64,000 bases of DNA, from the NCBI RefSeq assembly GCF_003946915.1, contig NZ_RPOC01000001.1, positions 496,001 through 560,000 of the forward strand, in the 5' to 3' direction. Below the pieces are notes generated by a model. It saw only the letters and a list, made by a program, of their open reading frames with translations. It had not been told where the DNA came from and did no database searches. Below are positions 36,262 to 45,464 of this stretch, in pieces. The stretch comes from Flavobacterium ustbae (GTDB lineage Bacteria; Bacteroidota; Bacteroidia; Flavobacteriales; Flavobacteriaceae). The position numbers and the translations under genes are program-made. Positions within the stretch are counted from its first letter, which is position 1. Each line of letters starts with the position of its first letter.

Positions 36262-38133
36262 CTATCTTCCCATATAAATCAAAAGCACGGAAATATCACT
36301 TGGTGATACTCCGCTTATTCTTGAAGCCTGAGAAATAGTTACAGGACGAATCTTGCTTAATTTCTGTTTTGCTTCAATTGACATTGATTTAATTTTATCG
36401 TAATCGAAATTCTCAGGAATTTTTACTTCTTCTAGACGATTTAGTTTATCTGCATTATTTCTTTCCTTTTCAATATATCCAGAATATTTAACCTGAATTA
36501 CGGCTTGTTCTACAATTTCTTCATCCAAATCATTCTCTTCAATATAAGCTGAAACTTTCTCAAATTTCAACATATCTTCCAATTCAATTTGTGGACGAGA
36601 GAAAATCTTAAACATTTTATCTCCTTGCGAAATCGGTGCAGATTCTTTAGATTCCAAAATCGGATTGGTTTCTGCAACCGAAACACTAGTTTCTCTAAAA
36701 AACGAAACCATCTTTTCAGATTCGTTTAATTTTCTTTCCATTCTGCGTAAACGATCTTCAGAAGCTAAACCAATTTCGTATGACATTGGAGTCAATCTGA
36801 AATCGGCATTATCTTGACGCAACAATGTTCTGTATTCTGCTCTTGATGTAAACATACGATAAGGTTCTTCTGTTCCTTTCGTAATTAAGTCATCAATCAA
36901 AACTCCAATATACGCTTCGTCACGTTTTAAAATTAACGGATCTTTTTCATGCACTTTTAAGTGCGCATTTATTCCCGCCATCAAACCTTGAGAAGCTGCT
37001 TCTTCATATCCTGTCGTTCCGTTAATCTGTCCAGCAAAATATAAACCTTCAACTAACTTGGTTTCCAAAGTGTGTTTTAATTGTGTTGGTGGAAAGAAAT
37101 CATATTCGATTGCATAACCTGGGCGAAAGAATTTTACTTTCTCAAATCCAGCAACAGAACTCAAAGCTTTAAATTGAATATCTTCTGGAAGTGAAGTTGA
37201 AAATCCGTTTACGTACACTTCACAAGTATTCCATCCTTCTGGCTCCACAAATAATTGATGACGTTCTTTATCTGCAAAACGATTTATCTTATCTTCTATC
37301 GAAGGGCAATATCTCGGACCTAAACTTTTGATTCTTCCGTTAAACATTGGAGAACGATCAAAACCTTCTCTCAAAATATCATGAACATCCAACGAAGTAT
37401 ATGTCATGAAACAAGAACGCTGATGCGTTAATGGAGTCGTCAAATCTGAATACGAAAATTTATCTGGTTTCGCATCTCCTTTTTCTTCGTTCATTTTCGA
37501 ATAATCCAAAGAACGTCCATCTACCCGAGGTGGTGTTCCCGTTTTCATTCTTCCCGCTTCAAAACCTGCTTTGATCAAATCTTCGGTAATTCCGGTTGCA
37601 GCACTTTCTCCTGCTCTTCCTCCACCAAATTGTTTTTCTCCGATATGAATCAAACCATTCAAAAAAGTACCATTCGTTAAAACGACAGACTTCGCTTTGA
37701 TTTCTACACCAAGCGAAGTTCTAATTCCTTTTATCTTTCCGTTCTCAATTATCAACCCTTTTACCATTTCTTGATAGAAATCAAGATTTGGCGTTTTCTC
37801 CAACATCATTCTCCATTCTTCTGCAAAACGCATTCTATCACTTTGAACTCTTGGAGACCACATTGCAGGTCCTTTCGATTTATTCAACATCTTAAATTGA
37901 ATTGCCGTACGATCGGAAACAATTCCCGAATACCCACCAAGCGCATCAATTTCGCGAACGATCTGTCCTTTTGCAATTCCGCCCATCGCAGGATTGCAAG
38001 ACATCTGTGCTATGTTCTGCAAACTCATTGTAACCAATAAAGTTTTCGATCCCAAATTTGCAGCCGCAGCCGCAGCTTCAGAACCAGCATGGCCTGCACC
38101 AACCACAATAACATCGTATTCTTCTAAAAACAT
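36262..38133 (-). CDS. mnmG: tRNA uridine-5-carboxymethylaminomethyl modification enzyme MnmG
   Basis: I chose ATG 38133 (MFLEEYDVIVVGAGHAGSE), giving 623 residues; a TTG 21 bases upstream is less likely. With MnmE this FAD protein installs the cmnm5 group on wobble U34 of several tRNAs. The N-terminal GAGHAGSEAA is the FAD-binding GxGxxG motif. CNPAMGGIAKGQIVREIDALGG and TPPRVDGRS are MnmG signatures, with the conserved Cys-containing segment HQRSCFM and RYCPSIEDK. The C-terminal helical part (ISGVSPSDISVLLIYMG) is complete. MnmG is often near the replication origin in bacteria, in line with the parS sites on both sides. Confidence 0.96.
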   Translation of the reverse strand: MFLEEYDVIVVGAGHAGSEAAAAAANLGSKTLLVTMSLQNIAQMSCNPAMGGIAKGQIVREIDALGGYSGIVSDRTAIQFKMLNKSKGPAMWSPRVQSDRMRFAEEWRMMLEKTPNLDFYQEMVKGLIIENGKIKGIRTSLGVEIKAKSVVLTNGTFLNGLIHIGEKQFGGGRAGESAATGITEDLIKAGFEAGRMKTGTPPRVDGRSLDYSKMNEEKGDAKPDKFSYSDLTTPLTHQRSCFMTYTSLDVHDILREGFDRSPMFNGRIKSLGPRYCPSIEDKINRFADKERHQLFVEPEGWNTCEVYVNGFSTSLPEDIQFKALSSVAGFEKVKFFRPGYAIEYDFFPPTQLKHTLETKLVEGLYFAGQINGTTGYEEAASQGLMAGINAHLKVHEKDPLILKRDEAYIGVLIDDLITKGTEEPYRMFTSRAEYRTLLRQDNADFRLTPMSYEIGLASEDRLRRMERKLNESEKMVSFFRETSVSVAETNPILESKESAPISQGDKMFKIFSRPQIELEDMLKFEKVSAYIEENDLDEEIVEQAVIQVKYSGYIEKERNNADKLNRLEEVKIPENFDYDKIKSMSIEAKQKLSKIRPVTISQASRISGVSPSDISVLLIYMGR

Positions 38134-38195
38134 TTTTGTTTTATTATTCTCCAAAAACCGCTAACGAGGTTTTTAGAATTACATTTATATTTTCT

Positions 38196-38211
38196 TGTTC
38201 CACGTGGAACT
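38196..38211. other. parS-like site 4
   Basis: TGTTCCACGTGGAACT, with a fully symmetric 14-bp core. It lies 63 bp upstream of the mnmG start. Confidence 0.8.
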
Positions 38212-38308
38212 CATTTTTGTTTCAAGTTTGAGGTTTCATGTTTCAAGTTAAAATTAGAACCTTCAAAACTAAATTCTGCAATCTTTAAACTAAAGTTTAA
38301 AATACAAA

Positions 38309-38324
38309 CGTTCCACGTGAAACA
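38309..38324. other. parS-like site 5
   Basis: CGTTCCACGTGAAACA, with one arm of each sequence type (CC/AA). Confidence 0.75.
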
Positions 38325-38367
38325 TGTTTATTTCAAATTCGAAAACTTCCGTTCTAAACTTCCGTTC

Positions 38368-38401
38368 GAACTTTCAAACAGAACTTTCAAACAGAACTTT
38401 C
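38368..38401. repeat. Short tandem repeat of 13 bp
   Basis: GAACTTTCAAACA occurs twice in direct succession, with a third partial copy GAACTTTC. It lies within the parS-bearing gap between mnmG and ybeY. Confidence 0.75.
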
Positions 38402-38408
38402 GAGATCA

Positions 38409-38424
38409 TGTTTCACATAAAACA
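38409..38424. other. Degenerate parS-like site
   Basis: TGTTTCACATAAAACA fits the outer arms of the consensus but has CACATA in place of CACGTG, so it probably does not bind ParB well. Confidence 0.4.
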
Positions 38425-38458
38425 TTATTACATTTTTTCTCAAATCAATCTTTAATAT

Positions 38459-38474
38459 CGTTCCACGTGGAACG
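38459..38474. other. parS-like site 6
   Basis: CGTTCCACGTGGAACG, a perfect 16-bp palindrome. Confidence 0.8.
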
Positions 38475-38504
38475 ATTTACTTTAAAGAATTATTTTTTTT
38501 AAAA

Positions 38505-38520
38505 CGTTCCACGTGGAACG
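38505..38520. other. parS-like site 7
   Basis: CGTTCCACGTGGAACG, identical to site 6 and 46 bp away, so both can face the same side of the helix approximately. Confidence 0.8.
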
Positions 38521-38542
38521 TTTACTACTTTTAATTAAAATA

Positions 38543-38558
38543 TGTTTCACGTGGAACA
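38543..38558. other. parS-like site 8
   Basis: TGTTTCACGTGGAACA, which matches the B. subtilis parS 16-mer except for one position in one arm. Confidence 0.8.
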
Positions 38559-38578
38559 TAAATTATTAAGATATTTAA

Positions 38579-38998
38579 TTACTGTTCCACGTGAAACATC
38601 TTCATCTTTTCTTCTTCTTTAGCTCTCATCAATTGAGCCTGTTGTTCTGTTTTATCTTTATAACCACAGTAGTGAAGTATGCCGTGAGACAGTACTCTCT
38701 TTAGTTCTTCTGCAAATGAAACATTAAAGTCTTTTGCATTATCTGCAACACGTTCTACAGAAACAAAAATATCGCCATTCAACTCGTTACCAACAGTATA
38801 ATCGAAACTGATAATATCGGTAAGTGTATCATGATCTAAATATTCTACATTGATTTTATGCAGGTATTCGTCATCACAAAATATGTAATTGATCTCGCCT
38901 TCATTCTTTCCTTCAGAAACAATTACAGCACTTAGCCAGTCACTAAAAGCCTGCTCGTCTCCTAGAGTGAAATCGGTTTCGTAATTAAAGTTTATCAT
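38579..38998 (-). CDS. ybeY: Endoribonuclease YbeY
   Basis: The protein has 139 residues and takes part in 16S rRNA 3' end maturation and ribosome quality control. The zinc site is the H-G-x-L-H-x2-G-Y pattern HGILHYCGYKD near residues 106-116 (the usual motif ends in GYDH). YLDHDTLTDIISFDYT is the other family hallmark. The start overlaps the DUF4175 stop by 4 bp (ATGA), so translation is coupled. The last residues MFHVEQ are encoded by a parS-like site, so the C-terminal tail is shaped by that DNA element. Confidence 0.95.
   Translation of the reverse strand: MINFNYETDFTLGDEQAFSDWLSAVIVSEGKNEGEINYIFCDDEYLHKINVEYLDHDTLTDIISFDYTVGNELNGDIFVSVERVADNAKDFNVSFAEELKRVLSHGILHYCGYKDKTEQQAQLMRAKEEEKMKMFHVEQ
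38583..38598. other. parS-like site 9, inside the ybeY 3' end
   Basis: TGTTCCACGTGAAACA overlaps the last codons of ybeY and encodes its C-terminal MFHVEQ on the minus strand. It lies 24 bp from site 8. Confidence 0.8.
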
Positions 38999-41900
38999 TT
39001 TGTATTAAAGTATTCTTGAACTTTTTGATTAAAATTCGAGCGCAAAGGTAGTGATTGTCTGTTTAATATCTCTACACTGTTTAAATATTCCAGTAATGAA
39101 CTAGGTAACGCATTAGAACGATTTGAAAATTCCGCCTTGTTGGTTTCAGATTGTCTTTGTGTATCTTGACCTTGTTGCTGAACTGCATTGTTTAATTTCC
39201 ATAATTCTTGCTGGATGTTTAAGATACGTTGCAAGTTTTCATTCTTAAAACCTTTATTCAAAATCTGTTTTTCAGATTGCTTCATTTGGTCTATTACAGA
39301 TTTACCTTGAGAGTCCAAACCTTTCTTTGCTAATTCTTTTTGTAATGCTTCACGAAGCTTAACTTGCTCTTTGTAAATCTCCATAATAGCCTCTGCATCT
39401 CCTTCCCCATCTTCACCTTCTTTTCCATCCTTTCCATCTTTACCATTACCAGAACCTTGGTTACCTTGCCCGTTTTTTCCTTTTCCATCTTTACCTTGGC
39501 CTTCTTTTCCGTTACCCTCTTTACCTTGTCCCTGACCTTGTTTACCTTCTCCACTTTGTCCTTGTTGTCCTTCTCCAGGTTTACTTCCAGACTTCATTCC
39601 TTCTTTCATTTTATCAGCAAGACCTTTTTGTTTTTGTATAATATCTGGCAATTGCATTCCGTGTCCGTCTCCTGGTTTAGGTTTGCCAGCTCCCGGTTTA
39701 GGCATAGACATTTGCATATTATTTAATAAATCACTTAAGAAATCAGCTAACTTATTAGCAGATGAAACGGCATATTGCTGGTGCGAAACTCCTCTTGGGA
39801 TTTGAACATCGGTTAAGGTTTCGATAGCTTTGTCCATATTGTATTGAACGTTTCCTATTTCTTTCGTAACATCTTCTGCAACCTTTGGATTACGTAATGA
39901 AAGTGCAAACAAACTATCATCAACATGGCGGAACTGTTGTTTTAAATTCTGCTGAATCTTGATGTTTTTTGTAAATGTAGAAGAACCTAATTTCATTGCT
40001 TTGAATTGCTTCATCACATCTTCTTGTGACAAAGAATATGCTAAAAGATTATCCAGAATCTGACGAAGCATTGCTACATCTTCTTCTAATTGTTCTTGCT
40101 CGCCACCTTCCATTTCGCTCTGCATTTCCTGAGCCATGTTCTTCATTTTCTTTGCAGCACTTTTCTGTTTTGGCTTAGCTGCAGAAGTATTCTTTTTACT
40201 TAATTCTTCTGAAGCTTTATTAAGATCATTATCTACATCTTTCTCCTTCAAAGCATCAGACGGAATATCTAAAGGTTTCTTTAAAGTCTTATTTTCTTCT
40301 TTCAAATCTTTTAAATCTTCTTGAATCTTATCAAAAGACTTATTGATTTCATCCTGCTTTTCTTTTGTATTTTCTTTCTCTTTATTTGATAACTGTTCCT
40401 GTTGTTCTGACAGTTTGTTTAGTTTCTCAGCAACCTGTTCTGCTTTCTTAGAAACATAAAAACGTTTAGTCAATTCTACTAATTGTTCTAGATTACGAGA
40501 TTGGTTTTTACTGATTTGTTTGAACTTTTCCATTTTATCAAACAGATCTTCGCTGTTTAATTTGTCATTTAAGTTCTTCAATTCATCTAATAGCTTCTGA
40601 TTTTTTTCTAAATCTTTCTGAGCATTATCTAAACGCTTTTGTAAATCTTCAGCTGTTTTATCTTTCTTATCGTCTTTGAATTTATCCAGATTCTGATTCA
40701 TTTTCTCAGAAAATTGTTTCATCATTTCGTCTTGCTGTTTCTGACGTTTGATAAAATCATTGATCTTCTGCTGATCTTTAAACTCTAGATTATCTTTTTC
40801 TTTCCCGGTATTTTGAAGCTTATCCATTTCAGAAATTTGCTTGGTTTGATTCTTTAAAGATTTCGATAAACTATTGATATTATTATTCTGTTGCTGCAAT
40901 TCCTGATCCTGAATTTCATCTGTTGTAGCAACACGATCTGAAAATGTAGAAGACTTTGTACTCTTGAATCCGTGCGGTGCATCGTTATCAAAAACTTCAA
41001 AATAGTATTCATAAGATACTCCTTCTTCTACTGGAAGATTACTTGGAAAATTAAAAACAAACTGATCGAATACTCCAGGCTTCACATTGATATTTCCACG
41101 TTTAGCAGACTGCGGTTTGTCACGTTCGTAGTATACAATTTGTAATCTCGAAAGACCGTAATCATCTCCCACTCTTCCTAGAATATAATTTTTATCCAGC
41201 TTCAAACTGTCTGGTGCAGGCCCAACATTGATGGTTGGAAACTGATCTTTGATAACAGAAAGCTGATAATCTAGTTTTTCGTAGTTTTTAACCTTAGAAT
41301 TAGATGTAAGTATTTGATATTCGGTGTTTTGACTTATATTTTTAGTCAATTTAAACTCATTTTCTGCCTTATTGAACTTTACTACTTCATTATCTCTTTT
41401 CCATACTATTTCTTGCGTAGATTTGGTATTCATTTTCCATGTTACAGTCGTTCCTTCAGGTACAATTGCATTTCCAGTTCCTTGAATTGTCTCTGATTTT
41501 TTCTTTAGATAAGAAGGGAAATTTAAAACCATTTCGAAGTTTGCAATAGACGGAACAGTGATTACTTTCAATTCATAATCTTCTGAAACTACATTATTTC
41601 CTTCAAAAGAAAATTGAATATTCTCTGTCGGTTTCTCGACTTTAAATTCAAACTTTCCAGTTTGAGAAGATTCCATAAAATAACTTTCATCTCCAATATG
41701 GATCATGACATTTTCTGGAACAATGTTTCCAACAGATTCCATTTTAATAACAAAATCTTTGCTTTGTTCAGCTTGTAAATTAGAATTTAGAACTACAAAT
41801 TTGAAAGGAGCCGGTGGCAAAAATGCAGAATTGAAATGCACTACTCTATTCAAACTTTGAGAAATAATATTGCTATTTCCAGAAATATAAAACACTGCAA

Positions 41901-42393
41901 AGAGTAAAATTGGAACTAAAGCCAATGGCAAATATTTTTTATTAGCTTTAAAATTGATCGCATTCCCAAATGGAATTGGTTGCAAAGAATTTGCTTTTTG
42001 TTCTATCGAAGCCAAAACTAACTCTGAACTTTCAGCATTATTTTCTGAAGACAATTGCAAAAAGTTCGTCAGCTTATCGCTCACTTCTGTGAAATGATTT
42101 CCAATAATTTTGGAAGCTTGCGTATAATCAATTCCTTTTTGAAGTTTGAATAATTTGAAAAGTGGAAACAAAATTAGACGTACTAAAAGGAAAACTTCAA
42201 CAGCAATAAATAGCCAGAATAAAAACGTTCTTCCTAATGGTTTTAACCAAAGAAAGTATTCTACAAAAAGCGTAAACAAGAAATACAAAAGTCCGAATCC
42301 GGTAAAAAGTAAGATGCCTTTTATCAATTCGTTGGTATAATATTTCTTAATGAAAGCTTCTAGCTTTTGATATATCGCAGATGATGTCTTCAA
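38995..42393 (-). CDS. DUF4175-family membrane/coiled-coil protein
   Basis: The protein has 1132 residues. Two membrane helices at about 25-48 and 55-78 and a third near 155-172 are followed by a large extracytoplasmic part with several Ig-like strand segments. A Gln/Lys/Glu coiled coil covers about 500-740. Residues about 940-1010 are low-complexity Gly/Lys/Gln/Asp. The C-terminus has RILNIQQELWKLNNAVQQQGQDTQ. This organisation is that of the DUF4175 family of Bacteroidota. Function is unproven; an envelope role is inferred. It is coupled to ybeY by a 4-bp overlap. Confidence 0.85.
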   Translation of the reverse strand: MKTSSAIYQKLEAFIKKYYTNELIKGILLFTGFGLLYFLFTLFVEYFLWLKPLGRTFLFWLFIAVEVFLLVRLILFPLFKLFKLQKGIDYTQASKIIGNHFTEVSDKLTNFLQLSSENNAESSELVLASIEQKANSLQPIPFGNAINFKANKKYLPLALVPILLFAVFYISGNSNIISQSLNRVVHFNSAFLPPAPFKFVVLNSNLQAEQSKDFVIKMESVGNIVPENVMIHIGDESYFMESSQTGKFEFKVEKPTENIQFSFEGNNVVSEDYELKVITVPSIANFEMVLNFPSYLKKKSETIQGTGNAIVPEGTTVTWKMNTKSTQEIVWKRDNEVVKFNKAENEFKLTKNISQNTEYQILTSNSKVKNYEKLDYQLSVIKDQFPTINVGPAPDSLKLDKNYILGRVGDDYGLSRLQIVYYERDKPQSAKRGNINVKPGVFDQFVFNFPSNLPVEEGVSYEYYFEVFDNDAPHGFKSTKSSTFSDRVATTDEIQDQELQQQNNNINSLSKSLKNQTKQISEMDKLQNTGKEKDNLEFKDQQKINDFIKRQKQQDEMMKQFSEKMNQNLDKFKDDKKDKTAEDLQKRLDNAQKDLEKNQKLLDELKNLNDKLNSEDLFDKMEKFKQISKNQSRNLEQLVELTKRFYVSKKAEQVAEKLNKLSEQQEQLSNKEKENTKEKQDEINKSFDKIQEDLKDLKEENKTLKKPLDIPSDALKEKDVDNDLNKASEELSKKNTSAAKPKQKSAAKKMKNMAQEMQSEMEGGEQEQLEEDVAMLRQILDNLLAYSLSQEDVMKQFKAMKLGSSTFTKNIKIQQNLKQQFRHVDDSLFALSLRNPKVAEDVTKEIGNVQYNMDKAIETLTDVQIPRGVSHQQYAVSSANKLADFLSDLLNNMQMSMPKPGAGKPKPGDGHGMQLPDIIQKQKGLADKMKEGMKSGSKPGEGQQGQSGEGKQGQGQGKEGNGKEGQGKDGKGKNGQGNQGSGNGKDGKDGKEGEDGEGDAEAIMEIYKEQVKLREALQKELAKKGLDSQGKSVIDQMKQSEKQILNKGFKNENLQRILNIQQELWKLNNAVQQQGQDTQRQSETNKAEFSNRSNALPSSLLEYLNSVEILNRQSLPLRSNFNQKVQEYFNTK

Positions 42394-42458
42394 AATAAAT
42401 CTGTTTTGATTATAACCTATAAAAGTAGTAATTATTGAGATTCAAATTCCAAAAAAAT

Positions 42459-42503
42459 AAATTCCAAATTCCAACTGCAATACAAGCTTGGAATTTGGAA
42501 TTT
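42459..42503. repeat. Imperfect palindrome of AATTCCAA type
   Basis: AAATTCCAAATTCCA (42459-42473) pairs exactly with 42489-42503, upstream of gltX. Related AAATTCCAAATTCC fragments lie at about 60787-60820 after tex, so this is a dispersed family. Confidence 0.6.
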
Positions 42504-42511
42504 TAAAAAAT

Positions 42512-42539
42512 TTGGAATTTAAGTAATGTTGTATCTTTG
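42512..42539 (+). promoter_or_regulatory. Promoter of gltX
   Basis: TTG (42512-42514), a 17-bp spacer and TATCTTTG (42532-42539), a very good match to the flavobacterial consensus, 18 bp before the gltX start. Confidence 0.8.
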
Positions 42540-42557
42540 CATTAAAATATAAACAAA

Positions 42558-44063
42558 ATGTCAAAGCAAGTTCGTGTGCGTTTTGCACCAAGTCCGACTG
42601 GACCATTACATATTGGCGGAGTGCGTACTGCCCTATTTAATTATTTATTTGCAAAAAAACATAACGGTGTTTTTTATCTGAGAATTGAAGATACAGATCA
42701 GACTCGTTTTGTTCCAGGTGCAGAAGCTTACATTATGGAAGCTTTGGAATGGTTAGGAATTGCTCCTGAAGAAACGGTTGGAAAAAATGAAAAATTTGGT
42801 CCGTACAGACAAAGCGAACGTAAACATTTATACCAGCAATATGCCGATCAATTGATAAATTCTGGCTGGGCATATTATGCTTTTGATACTCCGGAAGCTT
42901 TGGATGCTCATAGAAAACAACACGAAGCAGAAGGAAAAACATTTATTTACAATTATCACAACCGTGAAAAACTAGATACCTCTTTAGTAATTTCTGCAGA
43001 AGAAACGGCTAAGAGAATTGCAAATGGAGAACATTATGTAATCCGTTTTAAAACTCCTGTTGATGAAACTTTACATTTAAAAGATATCATTCGTGGTGAT
43101 GTTAAGTTTGAAACGAATCTTTTGGATGATAAAGTTTTGTTTAAAAGTGACGGAATGCCAACATATCATTTAGCGAATATTGTTGATGATCATTTGATGG
43201 AAACTTCACATGTAATTCGTGGAGAAGAATGGTTGCCTTCTATGCCACTTCACGTTTTATTATACAGAGCTTTTAATTGGGAAGCTCCAGAATTTGCACA
43301 TTTACCTTTGATTTTAAAACCAATTGGAAATGGTAAATTATCTAAAAGAGATGGAGACAAAATGGGATTCCCAGTATTTCCATTAGAATGGAAAACGGAA
43401 GAAGGCGTTTCATCTGGTTACAGAGAAAAAGGATTTTTTCCAGAAGCAGTTGTAAACTTTCTTGCTTTACTTGGATGGAATGATGGAACTGATAAGGAAA
43501 TTTATTCTCTAGAAGAATTGGCTGCATCTTTTGACTTGAGCAGAGTTCACAAAGCGGGAGCAAAATTTGATCCTGAAAAAAATAAATGGTTCAACCACCA
43601 ATATTTAATAAAACAAAATGATGCAGATTTAGCTAAAGACTTCACTCCTATTTTAGAAGAAAAAGGTGTTGACATTTCTAAATATGATATTACAAGAATT
43701 GTTTCTTTGATTAAAGAAAGAGCAAACTTCGTTTCTGATTTTTGGGATCTAACAGATTTCTTTTTCCAAGCGCCAACATCTTACGATGAGAAAGCAAGTA
43801 AAAACTGGAATTCAGCAACTCCAGCTTTAATGCAAGAATTGATTTCTACTCTTGAATATATTGACGGTTTTGATTCTGCAAATATTGAAGCAATCGTAAA
43901 AGACTGGTTAACTAAAAATGAAATCGGAATGGGTAAAGTGATGCAGCCTTTCCGTCTTAGTTTGGTTGGAGCTTTAAAAGGTCCTCACCTATTTGACATT
44001 GTAGAAATCATTGGAAAAGAAGAAACTATTTCAAGAATTCAGAAAGCGATTTCAACTTTATAG
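42558..44063 (+). CDS. gltX: Glutamate--tRNA ligase
   Basis: The protein has 501 residues. This class I synthetase charges tRNA-Glu. The N-terminus RVRFAPSPTGPLHIGGVRTALFNYLFAKK carries the HIGH-type site (HIGG), and GKLSKRDGDKMGFPVFPLEW is the KLSKR loop. DVKFETNLLDDKVLFKSDGMPTYHLANIVDDHLM is the conserved catalytic region. The anticodon-binding helical domain at the C-terminus is complete. A single gene with its own promoter and terminator. Confidence 0.97.
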   Translation: MSKQVRVRFAPSPTGPLHIGGVRTALFNYLFAKKHNGVFYLRIEDTDQTRFVPGAEAYIMEALEWLGIAPEETVGKNEKFGPYRQSERKHLYQQYADQLINSGWAYYAFDTPEALDAHRKQHEAEGKTFIYNYHNREKLDTSLVISAEETAKRIANGEHYVIRFKTPVDETLHLKDIIRGDVKFETNLLDDKVLFKSDGMPTYHLANIVDDHLMETSHVIRGEEWLPSMPLHVLLYRAFNWEAPEFAHLPLILKPIGNGKLSKRDGDKMGFPVFPLEWKTEEGVSSGYREKGFFPEAVVNFLALLGWNDGTDKEIYSLEELAASFDLSRVHKAGAKFDPEKNKWFNHQYLIKQNDADLAKDFTPILEEKGVDISKYDITRIVSLIKERANFVSDFWDLTDFFFQAPTSYDEKASKNWNSATPALMQELISTLEYIDGFDSANIEAIVKDWLTKNEIGMGKVMQPFRLSLVGALKGPHLFDIVEIIGKEETISRIQKAISTL

Positions 44064-44087
44064 TTTTAAAAATATAAACTGAATCTT

Positions 44088-44128
44088 AAACGCTAAGTAA
44101 CATCTCAAAAATGTTCTTAGCGTTTTTT
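44088..44128 (+). terminator. Terminator of gltX
   Basis: AAACGCTAAG pairs with CTTAGCGTTT, with internal extension by ACAT/ATGT-type pairing and a T run. Confidence 0.8.
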
Positions 44129-44199
44129 TAATATTTAATAATTTTCATTTAGAAGAATTTTCGTAATTTACCAGAATCATAAACATAAATTAAATAACC

Positions 44200-45180
44200 A
44201 TGGGTACAGGATTAATTATCTTTTTAGTATTGGCATTCTTCATTTTTATGTCGTCTTTCTTTACTGTAAAACAACAAACTTCAGTTGTTATAGAACGATT
44301 TGGAAAATTTCAAAGTGTGAGAAATTCAGGATTACAATTAAAAATTCCGATTGTGGACAGATTGGCCGGACGTGTAAATCTTAAAATTCAACAGTTGGAT
44401 GTTATCATCGAAACCAAAACTAGAGACAACGTTTTCATCAAAATGAAAGTTTCAGTTCAGTTCAAAGTGATTCAGGAAAAAGTATACGAAGCATTTTATA
44501 AATTAGAATATCCACACGATCAGATTACTTCTTATGTATTTGATGTTGTTCGTGCTGAAGTTCCGAAACTAAAATTGGATGATGTTTTTGAAAGAAAAGA
44601 CGATATTGCAGTTGCAGTAAAACGTGAATTGAACGAAGCAATGTCAACTTACGGATATGATATCATCAATACTTTGGTTACTGATATTGATCCAGATATC
44701 CAGGTAAAAAATGCCATGAACAGAATCAACGCTGCGGACAGAGAAAAAACGGCTGCAGAATTTGAAGCTGAAAGTTCAAGAATTAGAATCGTTGCAAAAG
44801 CAAAAGCTGAAGCTGAAAGTAAACGTTTACAAGGACAAGGTATTGCAGATCAACGTCGTGAAATTGCAAGAGGTCTTGTAGAAAGTGTTGAAGTTTTGAA
44901 CAATGTGGGTATTAATTCTCAAGAAGCTTCTGCCCTAATTGTAGTAACTCAACATTATGATACTTTACAATCTATTGGATCTGATACAAACTCTAACTTG
45001 ATTCTTCTTCCAAATTCTCCACAAGCCGGAAGTGATATGCTGAATAATATGGTTGCTTCGTTTACAGCTTCTAACCAAGTTGGCGAAATGATGAAAAAAA
45101 ATACACCTAAAAAAGTGGAAAAACATAAACCAACTCCACCACAATCTGGTTATGAAGATGACAATGAACCACAAGTTTAA
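44200..45180 (+). CDS. SPFH/stomatin-like membrane protein
   Basis: The protein has 326 residues. One N-terminal membrane helix (GLIIFLVLAFFIFMSSFF) is followed by the band-7 domain: TSVVIERFGKFQSVRNSGLQLKIPIVDR, then QLDVIIETKTRDNVFIKMKVSVQFKV. An Ala/Glu/Lys-rich coiled coil (AADREKTAAEFEAESSRIRIVAKAKAEAESKRL) follows at about 180-230. It forms ring-like membrane assemblies in related proteins. The C-terminal tail is Pro/Lys-rich and likely disordered. The client is unknown; no NfeD-type partner gene lies next to it. Confidence 0.9.
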   Translation: MGTGLIIFLVLAFFIFMSSFFTVKQQTSVVIERFGKFQSVRNSGLQLKIPIVDRLAGRVNLKIQQLDVIIETKTRDNVFIKMKVSVQFKVIQEKVYEAFYKLEYPHDQITSYVFDVVRAEVPKLKLDDVFERKDDIAVAVKRELNEAMSTYGYDIINTLVTDIDPDIQVKNAMNRINAADREKTAAEFEAESSRIRIVAKAKAEAESKRLQGQGIADQRREIARGLVESVEVLNNVGINSQEASALIVVTQHYDTLQSIGSDTNSNLILLPNSPQAGSDMLNNMVASFTASNQVGEMMKKNTPKKVEKHKPTPPQSGYEDDNEPQV

Positions 45181-45192
45181 AAAACTGAAAAT

Positions 45193-45222
45193 AAAAAAAG
45201 AGGCTTAATTGCCTCTTTTTTT
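45193..45222. terminator. Bidirectional terminator
   Basis: AAAAAGAGGC pairs with GCCTCTTTTT across a short loop. It ends the SPFH gene and contains the stop of the convergent DUF6327-like gene. Confidence 0.8.
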
Positions 45223-45459
45223 ATTTATAAACCAATTGATTACAAATGGAATAATAGATTGTAAAATTTGTGGTAACGAATTTTTGAAATAATCTGTGTA
45301 AGATGAAACGAATCCGTTTACTATTTTTTGTGGTGTTATGCTTTCTTTAGTCTGCTGAAAACTTAAAACCAATTTCTGATAATTGATCTCTTTTTCTAAT
45401 TTTAGAATTTCCAAATCCTTATCAATTTCTGCATACGATGAGTATTTTTTCTTTTCCAT
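45205..45459 (-). CDS. DUF6327-like small protein
   Basis: The protein has 84 residues. The conserved start (YSSYAEIDKDLEILKLEKEINYQKL) and the C-terminal hydrophobic stretch SLPQILQSIIPFVINWFI are as in the small membrane-attached proteins that accompany YtxH and holin-like genes in flavobacteria. It is the third gene of that minus-strand set; the gap to the holin-like gene is 5 bp. Function is unknown, probably at the cell envelope. Confidence 0.75.
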   Translation of the reverse strand: MEKKKYSSYAEIDKDLEILKLEKEINYQKLVLSFQQTKESITPQKIVNGFVSSYTDYFKNSLPQILQSIIPFVINWFINKKRGN

Positions 45460-45464
45460 AGTAA

